Below, one piece after another: positions 63,921 to 64,000 of a stretch of DNA of 64,000 nt (within the stretch, counting starts at the first letter, position 1; every line of letters begins with the position of its first letter). Position numbers and translations under genes: made by a program. Under the pieces are notes generated by a model, which worked only from the letters and a program-made list of their open reading frames with translations, was not told where the DNA came from and did not search any database. Source of the DNA: Leptolyngbya sp. Heron Island J (GTDB lineage Bacteria; Cyanobacteriota; Cyanobacteriia; Phormidesmidales; Phormidesmidaceae); NCBI RefSeq assembly GCF_000482245.1, contig NZ_AWNH01000117.1, positions 1 through 64,000 on the forward strand. Reading direction: 5' to 3'.

Positions 63921-64000
63921 ATGGGGTATGACGTGCGACCAAATAGCGCAAACGTCAATCAAGCTGGAGCGGTGCTGTCGTTGGAGCCGCTTCCACAGCC
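63921..64000 (+). CDS. Possible gene start running off the window
   Basis: An open frame of 26 codons (MGYDVRPNSANVNQAGAVLS) begins 7 bp after glgA and is still open at the window edge. No ribosome site or family was recognised, so it is uncertain. Confidence 0.25.
   Translation, partial: MGYDVRPNSANVNQAGAVLSLEPLPQ

Noticed and set aside
1-64000. tRNA, rRNA, CRISPR arrays, insertion sequences, prophage
   Set aside because: No T-loop-like motifs in suitable hairpins, no regularly spaced repeats, and no transposase or phage genes were recognised by eye; a tRNAscan or ISfinder run could still find short elements.

Overview
The window is chromosomal DNA of a cyanobacterium. This rests on psbV (photosystem II cytochrome c-550), a PGR5 homologue, a cyanoexosortase operon, DUF4278 and DUF29 genes, many pentapeptide-repeat and other cyanobacterial small proteins, and recurrent GCGATCGC (HIP1) octamers (for example near 2304, 3748, 8799, 38776 and 52381). 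Genus cannot be fixed from the sequence alone. No rRNA, tRNA, CRISPR array, insertion sequence or prophage was recognised.

Layout. 1-3.1 kb: minus-strand operon of a DegT/DnrJ aminotransferase, a cyanoexosortase and its partner protein. 3.4-8.5 kb: housekeeping and small conserved genes (methyltransferase, argF, CPBP protease, clpS, STAS protein). 8.6-19.3 kb: a B12-type radical SAM protein, a solute-binding protein, psbV, accD, prepilin peptidase, leuB, an esterase and hisC. 19.3-28.4 kb: a GNAT enzyme, a large CyaC-type hybrid kinase/adenylate cyclase, a sigma factor, small proteins and murG. 28.5-38.7 kb: the most unusual region, a chaperone-usher-like fimbrial locus (usher-like barrel protein, PapD-like chaperone, three subunits sharing a Cys-containing motif, a Cys-less secreted protein) with a LuxR-type regulator at its upstream end. 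38.9-46.6 kb: accessory and stress genes (unknown 349-aa protein, DUF29, acs, pentapeptide repeat, cupin, pgr5), small secreted proteins, a broken DUF4278 gene and a short dispersed repeat. 46.6-48.7 kb: an AT-rich divergent pair of unknown genes sharing a glycine-rich motif. 48.7-52.8 kb: an efflux operon (HlyD adaptor, MacB-like permease, TolC) without an ATPase gene. 52.9-64 kb: flavodoxin-fold reductase, acyP, dusA, rqcH, remA-like gene, sufE, MarR regulator, TauE/SafE transporter, TPR protein, hemC, glgA.

How the genes fit together. Core metabolism (arginine, leucine, histidine, fatty acid, tetrapyrrole, glycogen, acetate activation, peptidoglycan) is interspersed with envelope and surface functions: exosortase sorting, prepilin processing, the fimbrial-type locus and the efflux operon. 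Signalling genes (cyclase, sigma factor, LuxR, MarR, STAS) lie between them. Several neighbouring genes converge with overlapping 3' ends (argF/CPBP, the secreted 239-aa protein/solute-binding protein, cyaC/sigma factor), and many ends carry clear hairpin terminators. Functions for the fimbrial locus and the AT-rich pair are inferred from residues and context, not from searches.
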